A stretch of DNA of 53,876 bases from Candidatus Poribacteria bacterium (GTDB lineage: Bacteria; Poribacteria; WGA-4E; WGA-3G): NCBI GenBank assembly GCA_003635185.1, contig PYJA01000064.1:1-53876 (forward strand). The letters are read 5' to 3'. Numbering within the stretch: position 1 is the first letter of the stretch; each line of letters opens with the position of its first letter. Below are positions 36,395-45,968 of this stretch, one piece after another. The notes below the pieces were generated by a model. The model made no database searches and was not told where the DNA came from. It was given only the letters and a program-made list of their open reading frames with translations. The position numbers and the translations under genes were made by a program.

Positions 36395-36449
36395 ATAAAC
36401 GCTTTGTTTGCTTAATAACCGAGGAACGGATCCTACAAAGGCCTCCGCG

Positions 36450-37649
36450 TTACTCAAGGATCTTAGAGACAACGCCAGCACCGATAGTGTGTCCACCTTC
36501 ACGGATAGCGAATCGAAGTTGTTCTTCCATTGCGATCGGTTTCGACAGCTCAACAGTAATCTGCGCGTTGTCACCCGGCATAATCATTTCAATACCTTCA
36601 GCCAGATTCATCTCACCGGTAACATCCGTTGTCCGGAAATAAAATTGCGGACGATACCCACTAAAGAACGGATTCCAGCGTCCACCTTCCTCTTTTGTCA
36701 AGATATATGCCTCAGCTTCAAATTTGGTGTGGGGCATAACTGTTCCGGGAACCGCTAAGACCTGTCCGCGTTCAACATCATCTCGATCAATGCCTCGAAG
36801 TAGTGCGCCGATGTTGTCGCCTGCTCTGCCTTCATCAAGGAATTTATTAAACATCTCAACACCAGTGACAACTGTATCTGTGGTGTCGCGAAGTCCAACG
36901 ATTTCCACGGTATTTCCGACTTCAACGATACCCCGCTCTACACGACCAGTAACAACAGTGCCACGTCCGCTGATGGTAAAGATATCTTCAATCGGCATCA
37001 AGAAAGGTTTTTCTGTATCTCGAACCGGTTGTGGAATAAACTCATCAACAGATGCCATGAGATCGAGAATTGGTTTACATGCGTCACTGGTTGGGTCACC
37101 AGCAGATTCCATTGCTTCAAGAGCAGAACCTGAAATGATTGGCGTATCGTCACCGGGAAATTCATATTCGGTCAACAATTCGCGGACTTCCAGATCAACT
37201 AACTCAAGCAGTTCCTCGTCATCCACCATGTCTGCTTTATTGAGAAAGACAACCAAGGATGGAACGTTCACCTGCCTTGCCAGTAGCACGTGTTCACGTG
37301 TCTGCGGCATAGGACCGTCGGCTGCGGAAACAACCAAAATGGCACCGTCCATCTGAGCAGCACCCGTAATCATATTTTTGATATAGTCTGCGTGCCCAGG
37401 ACAGTCAACGTGCGCATAGTGCCGATTTTCTGTCTCGTATTCAACGTGAGCGGTGTTAATCGTAATACCACGTTCTTTTTCCTCGGGTGCCTTGTCAATG
37501 TCCTCATAAGTCATGACATAGTCTTTGTCAGCGAGTTTTGATAAAACCATAGTAATTGCTGCTGTAAGCGTGGTTTTACCATGGTCAACGTGGCCAATAG
37601 TACCAATATTAACGTGTGGCTTTGTCCTTTCAAAAGCTTGCTTTGCCAT
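36450..37649 (-). CDS. tuf: Elongation factor Tu
   Basis: 399 aa. Delivers aminoacyl-tRNA to the ribosome with GTP. G1 is [10 protein letters not shown]3 [12 protein letters not shown]4 NKADMVDD, and G5 includes SGSALEA. Domains 2 and 3 are complete, ending in [10 protein letters not shown]. It lies between fusA and rpsJ as in the classic str operon. Confidence 0.98.
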   Translation of the reverse strand: MAKQAFERTKPHVNIGTIGHVDHGKTTLTAAITMVLSKLADKDYVMTYEDIDKAPEEKERGITINTAHVEYETENRHYAHVDCPGHADYIKNMITGAAQMDGAILVVSAADGPMPQTREHVLLARQVNVPSLVVFLNKADMVDDEELLELVDLEVRELLTEYEFPGDDTPIISGSALEAMESAGDPTSDACKPILDLMASVDEFIPQPVRDTEKPFLMPIEDIFTISGRGTVVTGRVERGIVEVGNTVEIVGLRDTTDTVVTGVEMFNKFLDEGRAGDNIGALLRGIDRDDVERGQVLAVPGTVMPHTKFEAEAYILTKEEGGRWNPFFSGYRPQFYFRTTDVTGEMNLAEGIEMIMPGDNAQITVELSKPIAMEEQLRFAIREGGHTIGAGVVSKILE

Positions 37650-37724
37650 TTCTGTTCAAACTCCAATTATAGGTTATATATAAAGGGTTTTCATATCGCT
37701 AAACCCGAGTTGTATTTCTGTTCT

Positions 37725-37750
37725 GATATGCGCGCTTAATAGGCGCGCAA
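37725..37750. repeat. GC-rich hairpin between fusA and tuf
   Basis: TGCGCGC, a TTAATAG loop and GCGCGCA form a perfect 7-bp stem within the 179-base fusA-tuf spacer. It resembles the cores of repeat family C. No T tract follows, so it is more likely a repeat or processing site than a terminator. Confidence 0.45.
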
Positions 37751-37828
37751 CGTGTCTCACTGTGTCCAAATGTTTTCGGACGTTCATTATAACCGAACAA
37801 TTATTTCTTAATCGTTCGGGCATGCCAT

Positions 37829-39940
37829 TTATTTTTTTGATGCCGTGTTTGAGATCAAATCCTCCGCAACGCTCGCTGGGACCTCTCTATAATGACCAAA
37901 TTCCATAGAATAGTTTGCGCGTCCTTGTGTCAGCGAACGGAGTGCCTTAACGTAACCAAACATCTCAGAGAGTGGCACATCTACCCGAACTACTTGAATA
38001 CGGGATTTTGCATGCATCTCTGTGTCTCTAATATGAGCACGCCGAGAATTAAGATCACCAATTACTTTCCCAAGGTACTCATCAGGGACTATCACCTCAA
38101 CTTCCATGATCGGTTCAAGTAGGACCGAACCTGCCTGTTTTGCAGCTTCTTTGAACGCCATTGAGCCGGCAATTGAAAATGCCATCTCTGACGAGTCTAC
38201 TTGATGGAAAGAGCCATCTACCAGACGAACACCGACATCCACGACAGGATAACCGGCTAAAGTGCCAACATTCATCGCATTTTCGATGCCTTTTTGAACT
38301 GCTGGGACGTATTCTTGCGGGATAACACCACCTTTAGTCGCATCCGTAAATTCAAACCCAGCTCCTTTGTCAAGTGGTGTAACTTCAATAACAACATGTC
38401 CGAACTGTCCCTTGCCACCGGACTGTCGGACAAATCTACCTTCCACCTTCACAGGTTTAAGCAGTGTTTCACGATACGCCACTTCAGGCGACCCTACATT
38501 GGCAGAAACGTTAAACTCTCGCACTAACCTATCCACAATGATTTCCAGGTGAAGCTCACCCATACCAGATAGGAGTGTTTGCCCTGTGTCTGGGTCTTGA
38601 TGAATTTTGAAAGTCGGATCTTCCTCAGCCAATTTTGAGAGAGCAAGATTCAATTTATCAATATCTGATTGTGAACGCGGCTCAACTGCCACCGACATAA
38701 CAGGTAACGGAAATACCATCGTTTCTAAAGTGATCGGTGCTTTAGGATCGCAGATAGTGTCACCAGTACTTAAATTTTTCAATCCAATCGCTGCAACGAT
38801 GTCACCAGCACTAACGGATTGATGTTCTTCCCGTTTGTTAGCGTGCATCTGCATCAATCTGCCGATACGTTCGTATTTTTCAGTGTTGCTGTTGTAAACA
38901 GTATCACCTTTGTTCAAAATCCCAGAGTAAACACGGAGATAGGTAAGTTTTCCAACGTGCGGATCAGTGGTAATTTTGAATGCAAGCGCACAGAATGGTG
39001 CGTCCTTGTCTGCGGAACGAGTTTCTTCCGCCTCGGTTTTAGGGTTAAACCCATTGAACGATTTAACATCTGTCGGAGCGGGCAGATAAGAGACAATACC
39101 ATCTAAAAGCGGTTGGACACCTTTGTTTTTTAATGCGCTTCCACAAAGCACTGGCACAACTTTGCTACTGAGAACCGCTTGCCTCAACCCAGTTTTAATT
39201 TCTTCGGGCGTAATCTCAACACCATCAATGTATTTCTCACAAAGTTCATCGTCCCATTCTGCGACTGCCGCAAACAATCTATCTCTATATTCATGCACCA
39301 TTTCTTCCATCTCTGTAGGAATGTCGGTTTCATGAATGACAGCACCGAGACTACCTTCGTCCCACAACTGTCCTTTCATTGAAATGAGATCAACAATTCC
39401 TCTGAATTGTTCAGCCGACCCAATTGGCAGCTGAATAGGTACGGCTGTTGTGCCTAAGCGCTCGCCCATCATTTCAACGGTTCGGAAAAAGTCTGCGCCG
39501 GTTCTATCCATCTTATTAATATAAGCAATGCGAGGAATTTCATATTTGTCGGCTTGCCGCCAAACAGTTTCCGATTGCGGTTCAACACCCCCAACTGCAC
39601 AGAATACGGCAACAGCCCCATCCAACACTCTCAGTGAACGTTCAACTTCAACTGTAAAGTCAATATGTCCTGGCGTATCAATGATATTAATATGGTGTTC
39701 TTTCCAGTTACAGGTAGTTGCTGCAGCGGTAATCGTAATGCCGCGTTCCTGTTCCTGCACCATCCAATCCATTGTGGTCGTGCCATCGTCAACCTCACCG
39801 ATCCGATAAACTCTACCTGTATAATATAGTATCCGTTCGGTTACAGTTGTTTTGCCCGCGTCAATGTGGGCCATAATACCGATGTTTCGTGTATGTGATA
39901 GGGCTGACCGGCGTGGTCCCCTCTGATTTTTTCCCGACAC
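37829..39940 (-). CDS. fusA: Elongation factor G
   Basis: 703 aa. Drives translocation with GTP. It starts with GTG. G1 is [16 protein letters not shown]3 [15 protein letters not shown], and G4 NKMD. Domains II-V are complete, including the domain IV and V region ([20 protein letters not shown]). The length is close to the bacterial norm. It lies between rpsG and tuf. Confidence 0.98.
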   Translation of the reverse strand: MSGKNQRGPRRSALSHTRNIGIMAHIDAGKTTVTERILYYTGRVYRIGEVDDGTTTMDWMVQEQERGITITAAATTCNWKEHHINIIDTPGHIDFTVEVERSLRVLDGAVAVFCAVGGVEPQSETVWRQADKYEIPRIAYINKMDRTGADFFRTVEMMGERLGTTAVPIQLPIGSAEQFRGIVDLISMKGQLWDEGSLGAVIHETDIPTEMEEMVHEYRDRLFAAVAEWDDELCEKYIDGVEITPEEIKTGLRQAVLSSKVVPVLCGSALKNKGVQPLLDGIVSYLPAPTDVKSFNGFNPKTEAEETRSADKDAPFCALAFKITTDPHVGKLTYLRVYSGILNKGDTVYNSNTEKYERIGRLMQMHANKREEHQSVSAGDIVAAIGLKNLSTGDTICDPKAPITLETMVFPLPVMSVAVEPRSQSDIDKLNLALSKLAEEDPTFKIHQDPDTGQTLLSGMGELHLEIIVDRLVREFNVSANVGSPEVAYRETLLKPVKVEGRFVRQSGGKGQFGHVVIEVTPLDKGAGFEFTDATKGGVIPQEYVPAVQKGIENAMNVGTLAGYPVVDVGVRLVDGSFHQVDSSEMAFSIAGSMAFKEAAKQAGSVLLEPIMEVEVIVPDEYLGKVIGDLNSRRAHIRDTEMHAKSRIQVVRVDVPLSEMFGYVKALRSLTQGRANYSMEFGHYREVPASVAEDLISNTASKK

Positions 39941-40033
39941 AGTTTAATAACTCCCTGCTTATTTAGTCTCTATAATATCGTCGTACAATTTTCTCGTGTT
40001 GTCTTTATATGTTATTTTACAAATATAATCTGA

Positions 40034-40504
40034 TTACCATCTATAATGTGCAAAGGCTCTATTCGCTTCCGCCATCCGGTGTTGTTCCTGCTTCTTACGA
40101 ATTGCTTCACCTTCATTTTGCGATGCATCCAAAAGTTCACCTGCTAACCGTGCAGGCATCCCTTTTTCGCCTCGGTTTCGGGCTGATTGGATAATCCAGT
40201 TAATTGCTAATGTTGTTCGCCTTTCAGCTTTTACATCAACCGGCACTTGATAAGTTTGACTTCCAACGCGCCGTGGACGGATTTCCAGCACGGGTTTTAC
40301 GTTATTAATAGCCGTACGAAACACGGAAAAACCTTCCTCTTCCGTTCGATCCTCAATAATCTTAAAGCTGGTGTACACAATTCGTTGTGCAGTGCCTTTT
40401 TTACCATCCCACATGAGATGGTTAATGAATTTTGAAACTAATTTGCTGTTATGAACAGCATCAGGACTTACGTCCCGCTTTGCGACGTTTCCACGCCTCG
40501 GCAT
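40034..40504 (-). CDS. rpsG: Small-subunit ribosomal protein uS7
   Basis: 156 aa. MPRRGNVAKRDVSPDAVHNS, then EIRPRRVGSQTYQVPVDVKA are diagnostic. S7 starts assembly of the 30S head. GGAGG precedes the ATG. It is second in the str operon. Confidence 0.97.
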   Translation of the reverse strand: MPRRGNVAKRDVSPDAVHNSKLVSKFINHLMWDGKKGTAQRIVYTSFKIIEDRTEEEGFSVFRTAINNVKPVLEIRPRRVGSQTYQVPVDVKAERRTTLAINWIIQSARNRGEKGMPARLAGELLDASQNEGEAIRKKQEQHRMAEANRAFAHYRW

Positions 40505-40576
40505 GTATCATTCCTCCAGAGAATCACAAGTATAACTCACTCTCTTACCAATGTTAGAATCTATCATATTTTCTAA

Positions 40577-40951
40577 TTAACCGGGTTTCCGTGCCCCATA
40601 TTTAGAACGACCCTGACGACGGTTTTCAACACCTGCTGTATCTAATTTACCACGTACAATGTGGTACCGCACATTCGATAAATCCTTGACTCGCCCGCCT
40701 CTGACTAACACAACTGAGTGCTCCTGCAAATTATGGTCAATACCTGGGATATAGCAGGTTGCCTCATCAGAAGAAGAGGTAAACCGGACACGTGCCACCT
40801 TCCGTAAAGCTGAGTTCGGTTTGTTTGGCGTTACCGTTTTCACCTGTAAGCAGATACCTCTGCGTTGTGGACACTGCTGCAGAATGGGTGACTTCGTCTT
40901 TTTGCGATATTTTTTGCGCGGTTTTTTGATTAACTGATTAATTGTTGGCAT
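40577..40951 (-). CDS. rpsL: Small-subunit ribosomal protein uS12
   Basis: 124 aa from the ATG at 40951, seven bases after GAGG; a GTG two codons earlier is in frame but poorly placed. It has [20 protein letters not shown], the decoding-site loop [17 protein letters not shown] and the loop with [20 protein letters not shown]. In these loops the two lysine positions linked to streptomycin resistance appear normal. It is the first gene of the str operon. Confidence 0.97.
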   Translation of the reverse strand: MPTINQLIKKPRKKYRKKTKSPILQQCPQRRGICLQVKTVTPNKPNSALRKVARVRFTSSSDEATCYIPGIDHNLQEHSVVLVRGGRVKDLSNVRYHIVRGKLDTAGVENRRQGRSKYGARKPG

Positions 40952-40981
40952 CTCCACACCTCAACTTATAGACAAAAGAAA

Positions 40982-40998
40982 AAGCCCTCACAGGGCTT
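40982..40998 (-). terminator. Attenuator-like intrinsic terminator in the rpsL leader
   Basis: Minus strand: AAGCCCT, loop GTG, AGGGCTT, then TTTCTTTTG. A perfect 7-bp stem and T-rich tail lie about 110 bases after the predicted start of transcription and about 30 before rpsL. It could attenuate the str operon and also stop read-through from nagA. Confidence 0.65.
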
Positions 40999-41113
40999 AG
41001 GATTCAACTGAACACATTAACGTTGCTCTGAAAAACGACGTCAGACTGCTTCCAAATTGAATGCCTCCTGTGTTTTTTCGGACAAAACTTAACTATAACA
41101 CTACAAAACTATA

Positions 41114-41142
41114 ATTATAATATGGTTTCTGGCGTTTGTCAA
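41114..41142 (-). promoter_or_regulatory. Consensus sigma70 promoter of the str operon
   Basis: Minus strand: TTGACA (41142-41137), exactly 17 bases, TATAAT (41119-41114). Both boxes are perfect. It lies 163 bases before rpsL, with an A+T-rich tract upstream that could act as an UP element. Confidence 0.9.
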
Positions 41143-41199
41143 GTTAATTTAGAAAAATTATGTAAATTATTAGTAATTTATTGCGAAATTGCTGTTTTT

Positions 41200-42438
41200 T
41201 TATAATTTAATCACTTTTCCGCGCAGAATTACGTTCTGAACGTTTAAATTTTCATCAACAATAACTATATCCGCGGCTTTGTCCGGGGCAATTGAACCGA
41301 CGTGATCATCAACACCAAAATTTTGTGCAGGTGTTAATGTCGCCATCGTCAAAGCATCTTCTAAAGAAAATCCCCATGCTATAACATTACGAACACCATC
41401 CATAAGGGTGATAATTGCGCCTGCAAGTCTTTCTGTAGGTTTACCGACATCTAACCACATTGCACCGTTTTTTATGTATTTTGGGGTATGGGTATCTTCA
41501 TGTGTTGTTCCGTTGAGCCGATAGGCATTGTGTTCTGCTTCGTAAACAGCGTCTTTTTGCCATTCTTCTGCTGAAAGTCCCGCGTGTTCAGTGCAATCTG
41601 TAATCAATCCAACGCCTGAAATTCCTTTATACTGAATTAAGTGCTTACCCCAAAAAGGGTTAACGTGGTGTTCGTCAACTATCAATTCAGCGTGGACGTT
41701 GGGGTGCGCGAAAACTGCTTCAAGTGCGCCGAGGTCACGGTGGTGCATGCCGCTCATACCGTTATAGGTGTGTGTAGCACGCGTCACGCCTGCATCAATA
41801 GCGTCCATCGCTTGTTGGTACGTAGCATTTGTGTGCCCCATTGCGATAATGATGTCGTTATAGGCATCTGCCTTGTATTCAGCGAGATGTTTAATAAACT
41901 GCAAATTCTCATCGTTTTCTGGGGCAACAGAAATTACTTTTAAGGTGCCATCGGAGGCTGCCCACATTGCGTGGAATTCCTCAAAGTTTGGGGGTGTAAT
42001 GTATTTGGCGTTTTGTGCGCCATTTTTTGCGAGACTGCCGAATTTTCCTTCAACGTAGGACCCGATAATCCTTGCGCCGTCTGCTATCGGTTGGTCAACG
42101 ACCTGTGCAATTGCTTCTAAAGATGCGTTTATCTGCTCCATGCTCCCGGAGGAAATACCTACGACTAACGAAGTAACACCGTTAACAGCGTGTGCTCGAG
42201 CAATTGTTTCAATGTCCTCAACTTTACCTGTCATGCTGTCGTAGCCGCCGCCGCCGTGGATCAACCCATCAATCAGTCCGGGAAGGACAAGACACCCTGC
42301 AGCATCAATGACTCCCTCTGAAGGTGGAAGCTGTTCTTTTGTTATTGTTGAAATTGTATCACCGTGAATGACGATATTGCCCGGACCGTAATGTGCCGGA
42401 GTATAGATGTCGCCATTCACAATCGTTAGTGTTTCCAT
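41200..42438 (-). CDS. nagA: N-acetylglucosamine-6-phosphate deacetylase
   Basis: 412 aa. An amidohydrolase that converts GlcNAc-6-P to glucosamine-6-P in amino-sugar and cell-wall recycling. LPGLIDGLIHGGGGYDSMTG opens the barrel, IGSYVEGKFGSLAKNGAQN matches the family's E-G-P/K-F region, AMGHTNATYQQ has a metal His, and THTYNGMSGMHHRDLG and ELIVDEHHVNP carry others. The final D is in LITDCTEH. It follows the ThuA-like gene by 19 bases and is the last of a long operon. No nagB is seen. Confidence 0.9.
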   Translation of the reverse strand: METLTIVNGDIYTPAHYGPGNIVIHGDTISTITKEQLPPSEGVIDAAGCLVLPGLIDGLIHGGGGYDSMTGKVEDIETIARAHAVNGVTSLVVGISSGSMEQINASLEAIAQVVDQPIADGARIIGSYVEGKFGSLAKNGAQNAKYITPPNFEEFHAMWAASDGTLKVISVAPENDENLQFIKHLAEYKADAYNDIIIAMGHTNATYQQAMDAIDAGVTRATHTYNGMSGMHHRDLGALEAVFAHPNVHAELIVDEHHVNPFWGKHLIQYKGISGVGLITDCTEHAGLSAEEWQKDAVYEAEHNAYRLNGTTHEDTHTPKYIKNGAMWLDVGKPTERLAGAIITLMDGVRNVIAWGFSLEDALTMATLTPAQNFGVDDHVGSIAPDKAADIVIVDENLNVQNVILRGKVIKL

Positions 42439-42457
42439 GTCTCCAAAAATCTCTTCT

Positions 42458-43102
42458 CTAAATTTGTTTTGATACCCAAAGAATGCTTTGGGCGAGAAAC
42501 TGCAAAAACGGTTCTAATTCAAAATCCTTTTGATGCCCTAAAGAAGTATAACAGATACGCCCACCATTACGCAAACGCGTCCATGCCACTGGCTCCGAAT
42601 GTTCGTCCGTGTGTCCCATCAGTAGCACAGAAGTATCGTCACGAAGCGATGGATTTTTGTAAAGACTGCCATAACTTTCAAATCTTGGAATGCCGTTTAG
42701 AATTGGATGTTCTGTTGCTACGGTTTCTAATTGAACGGTGGGACCGTGCCCGTAATGACCTTGATAATCCCCACCCAATACAGTCTTGTCAAATTCCAAC
42801 CAGTTCTGATACGCATGGCTTGCTGTCCTAACACCCACAAGCGGTCTGCCTTGTTCGCAATACGTTTGAAATTGTCTGAGCGATTCTCCTGCTGTATTGA
42901 GACGACGCGTAAATACTAACAAGACATCTGTATCATCTAATACTGCTAAGGATGGATCATCATCCTCTGAATCGTAGACGATCAAATTTGCTTGTATCGG
43001 ATAATTTTTCTCAACAAAGGATTTAAAGATATTTAATGAAGTTTCGGAATCGTATTCAAACGAACCCGAAAGCATGCACAAGTTTAGCACAGATTTCCCC
43101 AT
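42458..43102 (-). CDS. ThuA-like domain protein
   Basis: 214 aa with a class I glutamine-amidotransferase-like fold. VLLVFTRRLNTAGESLRQFQ, then GRPLVGVRTASHAYQNWLEF and GGDYQGHYGHGP match ThuA-like proteins that are abundant in Planctomycetes and Poribacteria. The usual activity is unknown; sugar metabolism is suspected from trehalose utilisation clusters. It lies between folA (15 bases) and nagA. Confidence 0.8.
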   Translation of the reverse strand: MGKSVLNLCMLSGSFEYDSETSLNIFKSFVEKNYPIQANLIVYDSEDDDPSLAVLDDTDVLLVFTRRLNTAGESLRQFQTYCEQGRPLVGVRTASHAYQNWLEFDKTVLGGDYQGHYGHGPTVQLETVATEHPILNGIPRFESYGSLYKNPSLRDDTSVLLMGHTDEHSEPVAWTRLRNGGRICYTSLGHQKDFELEPFLQFLAQSILWVSKQI

Positions 43103-43117
43103 AATAAAATATCAATC

Positions 43118-43621
43118 CTATCTCTTTTCTAAAAACAGAAAACTGTAGGGATATGGATTTTTCTCGTCTGCTTCACAGTCAATCCGTTTCACTTCTTCCC
43201 ACTCATTCCAATCAAATTCAGGAAAATAGACATCTCCTTCAAATGTGGCGTGAATTTGCGTGAGGTAGAGTCTACTTGCATGTGATAAAAATGCCGCGTA
43301 GATAGGTGCGCCACCACAGATCATAAGTTCCGCCCCGTAGCGTTCAGAAAGTGTCTCCGCAATTTTAATAACATCTTCAACTGAGTGTGCCACGATACAC
43401 CCTTCGGGTGCTTTATAATCACGGTTGCGTGTGAGGATGATGTTTTGCCTTTTTGCCAACGGACGGGGTAGTGTTTCAAAGGTTTTGCGCCCCATCACGA
43501 CAGGTTTGCCGATTGTCATGTCACGAAAGTGGCGGAGGTCAGCAGGTAAACGCCAAGGGATGTGCGGTCCGTTGCCGATAAGTCTATTTTTATCTATGGC
43601 GGCAATCATTGAGATTCGCAC
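43118..43621 (-). CDS. folA: Dihydrofolate reductase
   Basis: 167 aa. Reduces dihydrofolate with NADPH, which regenerates the cofactor used by ThyA. ISMIAAIDKNRLIGNGPHIP and WRLPADLRHFRDMTIGKPVV include the substrate-binding acidic residue region; VMGRKTFETL binds NADPH, and MICGGAPIYAAFL is the C-terminal cofactor loop. It lies in one operon with thyA but separated from it by three lipoprotein genes. Confidence 0.96.
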   Translation of the reverse strand: MRISMIAAIDKNRLIGNGPHIPWRLPADLRHFRDMTIGKPVVMGRKTFETLPRPLAKRQNIILTRNRDYKAPEGCIVAHSVEDVIKIAETLSERYGAELMICGGAPIYAAFLSHASRLYLTQIHATFEGDVYFPEFDWNEWEEVKRIDCEADEKNPYPYSFLFLEKR

Positions 43622-43663
43622 TGTTTATATACTCCTACGACTTACCAAGACAGCAAAACTGTT

Positions 43664-44383
43664 TTACCTATCCATTTTCTGATTAGAAGTAATCTTATAA
43701 TGCCAAGTCCAACCCAATTCATCATTACTTTTACTTTGGCTTAGCGAACTACTGCTGTAAGTTTCATGCTGTCCATAATATTTATCAATGAGAAAACTTT
43801 GTTTTTCCTTATTATTAAACACTAAATTATAGTGCAATTTACCATCAATAGTTTTAAATGAAGCCGTGTTTCCTTTATTATTTGGGTTTTTTGCGTATCG
43901 TTTTGTAAGGTCTTGAAAAGTCAAATTACCGAGACCTGTATTCTTAATTGAGTAATGGATTACAAGCCAATTACTTGTCCGAAAGATGGCAAATTTCTCA
44001 CGTTCTTTTATGTTTGATGAAATTCTGACTGTTCCTATAGGCGGGTTAAACACACTCTGAGAAACTTCCTCATCGGTAAAATGCAAAAGTGCCAATCCAT
44101 TTACCCTATTTGCTCCCCTAAATTTAAGGTTCTCGTTGAGGTTATCATGTTGGAATGGAAACGATAAACTCTGTTTTTCTATTCCTCTACCCCTATTAAA
44201 CTCTAAGTTCACCTGTTCGGACTCAAGTTGTGCATCGACTATTTTCCAATTATTAGGAATACGAAGTCGAATTGTACAATATTCATTGCTGCAAGTGGAT
44301 CCATCATAACTTATATGTTGTTCAGCTGTACAACTAATAAACAACAGTAAGAAACTGAAGATGTAAATTATTCGGGTTTTCAT
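43664..44383 (-). CDS. Putative lipoprotein, tandem family member 1
   Basis: 239 aa. A signal peptide with lipobox F-I-S-C is followed by two beta-rich modules. Module 1 has LEFNRGRGIEKQSLSFPF, then FRGANRVNGLALLHFTDEEV. Module 2 has FRTSNWLVIHYSIKN and HYNLVFNNKEKQSF. The same order of blocks occurs in the two genes upstream, although overall identity is low, so the three appear to be diverged duplicates. No known family recognised. It lies between the second lipoprotein gene and folA. Confidence 0.7.
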   Translation of the reverse strand: MKTRIIYIFSFLLLFISCTAEQHISYDGSTCSNEYCTIRLRIPNNWKIVDAQLESEQVNLEFNRGRGIEKQSLSFPFQHDNLNENLKFRGANRVNGLALLHFTDEEVSQSVFNPPIGTVRISSNIKEREKFAIFRTSNWLVIHYSIKNTGLGNLTFQDLTKRYAKNPNNKGNTASFKTIDGKLHYNLVFNNKEKQSFLIDKYYGQHETYSSSSLSQSKSNDELGWTWHYKITSNQKMDR

Positions 44384-44416
44384 TATGTTCTCTGAATTTG
44401 ACGCAGGAAATAGATA

Positions 44417-45220
44417 TTAACGGTCTCTCAAAAAGGGTTGGTTAGTTGGACGACTTTTCTGTGGGGCAGCCCTTATGACTTCGTTTTTCTTTGGAACAAC
44501 CTTCAAGTCTACAATAAAAATACCTTCACCTAATTTTTTCTGATCCACGACTTCAAATGTTTCATGAGGTTGCAGGTCCTTAAGTTGAAAACTCAAACTC
44601 TGACTTGGCATATCCGGATCGTCAGTTTTTATACTTAAAACCCTATGTCCTTCTGCATCATTTTCCACATTTTCAAATGTTGTGCTGCTGTGCCTGACTT
44701 CAAAACTAACCCCAAAATTAGAAATTTCCCAAGACGTTTCTTTCTCGATTGGAAGAAGACAGTAAACCATGATCTTGTCTCCAACACGGAACGCTCCGGA
44801 ATTTTTGAAAGTTCCAAGTTTTTTACGGATACCTTTTATCTCCCAACCCGACCAGTTAAACCACGTCGACACGTTTTTGGGTATAGGAGAGGACACAGTT
44901 AAATGGACAACACCGTACCCGCTTATTCTATCTGTTCCGTGAATTTTTAGGGTCTCATTGGTTTCAATTATTGGGAATCTAGCTTTCTCTCCGATTGAGG
45001 TTACGCGTTTCTCAATCCTTTTACCGGTATTGATATCTACATGTAATTCCGTGTTGTCAAGTATAGCATCAACAATCTTGGAAGAATCTTCCATAGCTAA
45101 AAAGACCAAAAGCGTATCATTAATCCTACATATTTTGTAACCGGGTGTGGGTTTCCCACATCCACTTAGGACTATCGCGAGGCTTATGAAGAGTGTTATT
45201 AGACCTTTTATCTTGGTCAT
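44417..45220 (-). CDS. Putative lipoprotein, tandem family member 2
   Basis: 267 aa from the ATG at 45220, which has AGGGTGA five bases upstream; a GTG three codons earlier is in frame. Lipobox L-S-G-C. Blocks match member 1: DINTGKRIEKRVTSI, then IHGTDRISGYGVVHLTVSSP and, in module 2, AFRVGDKIMVYCLLP and SQSLSFQLKDLQPHETFEVV. The C-terminus adds a basic tail. Function unknown. Confidence 0.7.
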   Translation of the reverse strand: MTKIKGLITLFISLAIVLSGCGKPTPGYKICRINDTLLVFLAMEDSSKIVDAILDNTELHVDINTGKRIEKRVTSIGEKARFPIIETNETLKIHGTDRISGYGVVHLTVSSPIPKNVSTWFNWSGWEIKGIRKKLGTFKNSGAFRVGDKIMVYCLLPIEKETSWEISNFGVSFEVRHSSTTFENVENDAEGHRVLSIKTDDPDMPSQSLSFQLKDLQPHETFEVVDQKKLGEGIFIVDLKVVPKKNEVIRAAPQKSRPTNQPFLRDR

Positions 45221-45240
45221 TGAATTCACCCTAATGATAT

Positions 45241-45957
45241 TTAGTTTACAGAAGTTATTTGAAAAATAGAACCCATGATTAGTCTTGATCCTAAAAGCAG
45301 ACTTATACCATTGTTTTGAACTTTTTCATTGGCATTTACGACTTTTCCAAGTGGAAAACTGTGTTTAATTATATGTATGCCTGTATTAAATTCCACATTA
45401 AACATATTGTTAGTGAAATCGAATAGGTCTATTGGAACATCGGGGATTTGCTTGAAGTCAATGTCCTTAGGTTGAACAGCCAAAACAAGAGATAACTTGT
45501 TTTCACTTCGGAAAGCTCTAAACTTCATGCGATCCCCGGTCTCTGTCGTATAATTTTTAGCTATGACATGTCCTGATGGAAAGTGTTGGGGTTGTGGCTG
45601 CTTTACGATTGTCTTTTCGAACTGAAGAATAACCGTGTCTTCTACTTTTCCAATACCCGTAAGCAACAAGTTTTCGGGCGCTCCAGCAAGTTCTATAGAA
45701 TCATTACCTGTCTGCATGACATTATTCGCAATTTCAACAGTAGTGGTTTTAATTCCGCGTTTGGTTTGATTAATTTCTATGTTGAGTCCCATGGTAGTGG
45801 TTTCAACATTTATGGATTCAACTTGACTCTGCATTATCAAATATACCGACATTAAGTTGCCGTGCCCGAAAGCAGCTACATCAGCAAAAGGTTTGATATC
45901 TGTCGGTTCGCAGCTTGTAAGCGAAATTGCAATAAATATCGTGAAGATTATCCGCAT
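45241..45957 (-). CDS. Putative lipoprotein, tandem family member 3
   Basis: 238 aa. Lipobox L-T-S-C. Matching blocks: IEINQTKRGIKTTTVEI, then LAGAPENLLLTGIGKVEDTV and ILQFEKTIV. Module 2 has FRSENKLSLVLAVQP and FNVEFNTGIHIIKHSFPL. The ATG is 11 bases after thyA, and GGAAG precedes it. This tight spacing links the lipoproteins to the thymidylate genes. Confidence 0.7.
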   Translation of the reverse strand: MRIIFTIFIAISLTSCEPTDIKPFADVAAFGHGNLMSVYLIMQSQVESINVETTTMGLNIEINQTKRGIKTTTVEIANNVMQTGNDSIELAGAPENLLLTGIGKVEDTVILQFEKTIVKQPQPQHFPSGHVIAKNYTTETGDRMKFRAFRSENKLSLVLAVQPKDIDFKQIPDVPIDLFDFTNNMFNVEFNTGIHIIKHSFPLGKVVNANEKVQNNGISLLLGSRLIMGSIFQITSVN

Positions 45958-45968
45958 CTTCCTTCTTC

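Noticed and set aside
36724-37356. 210-aa plus-strand open frame inside tuf
   Set aside because: Antisense to EF-Tu with a Ser/Thr-rich composition typical of mirrored codons.
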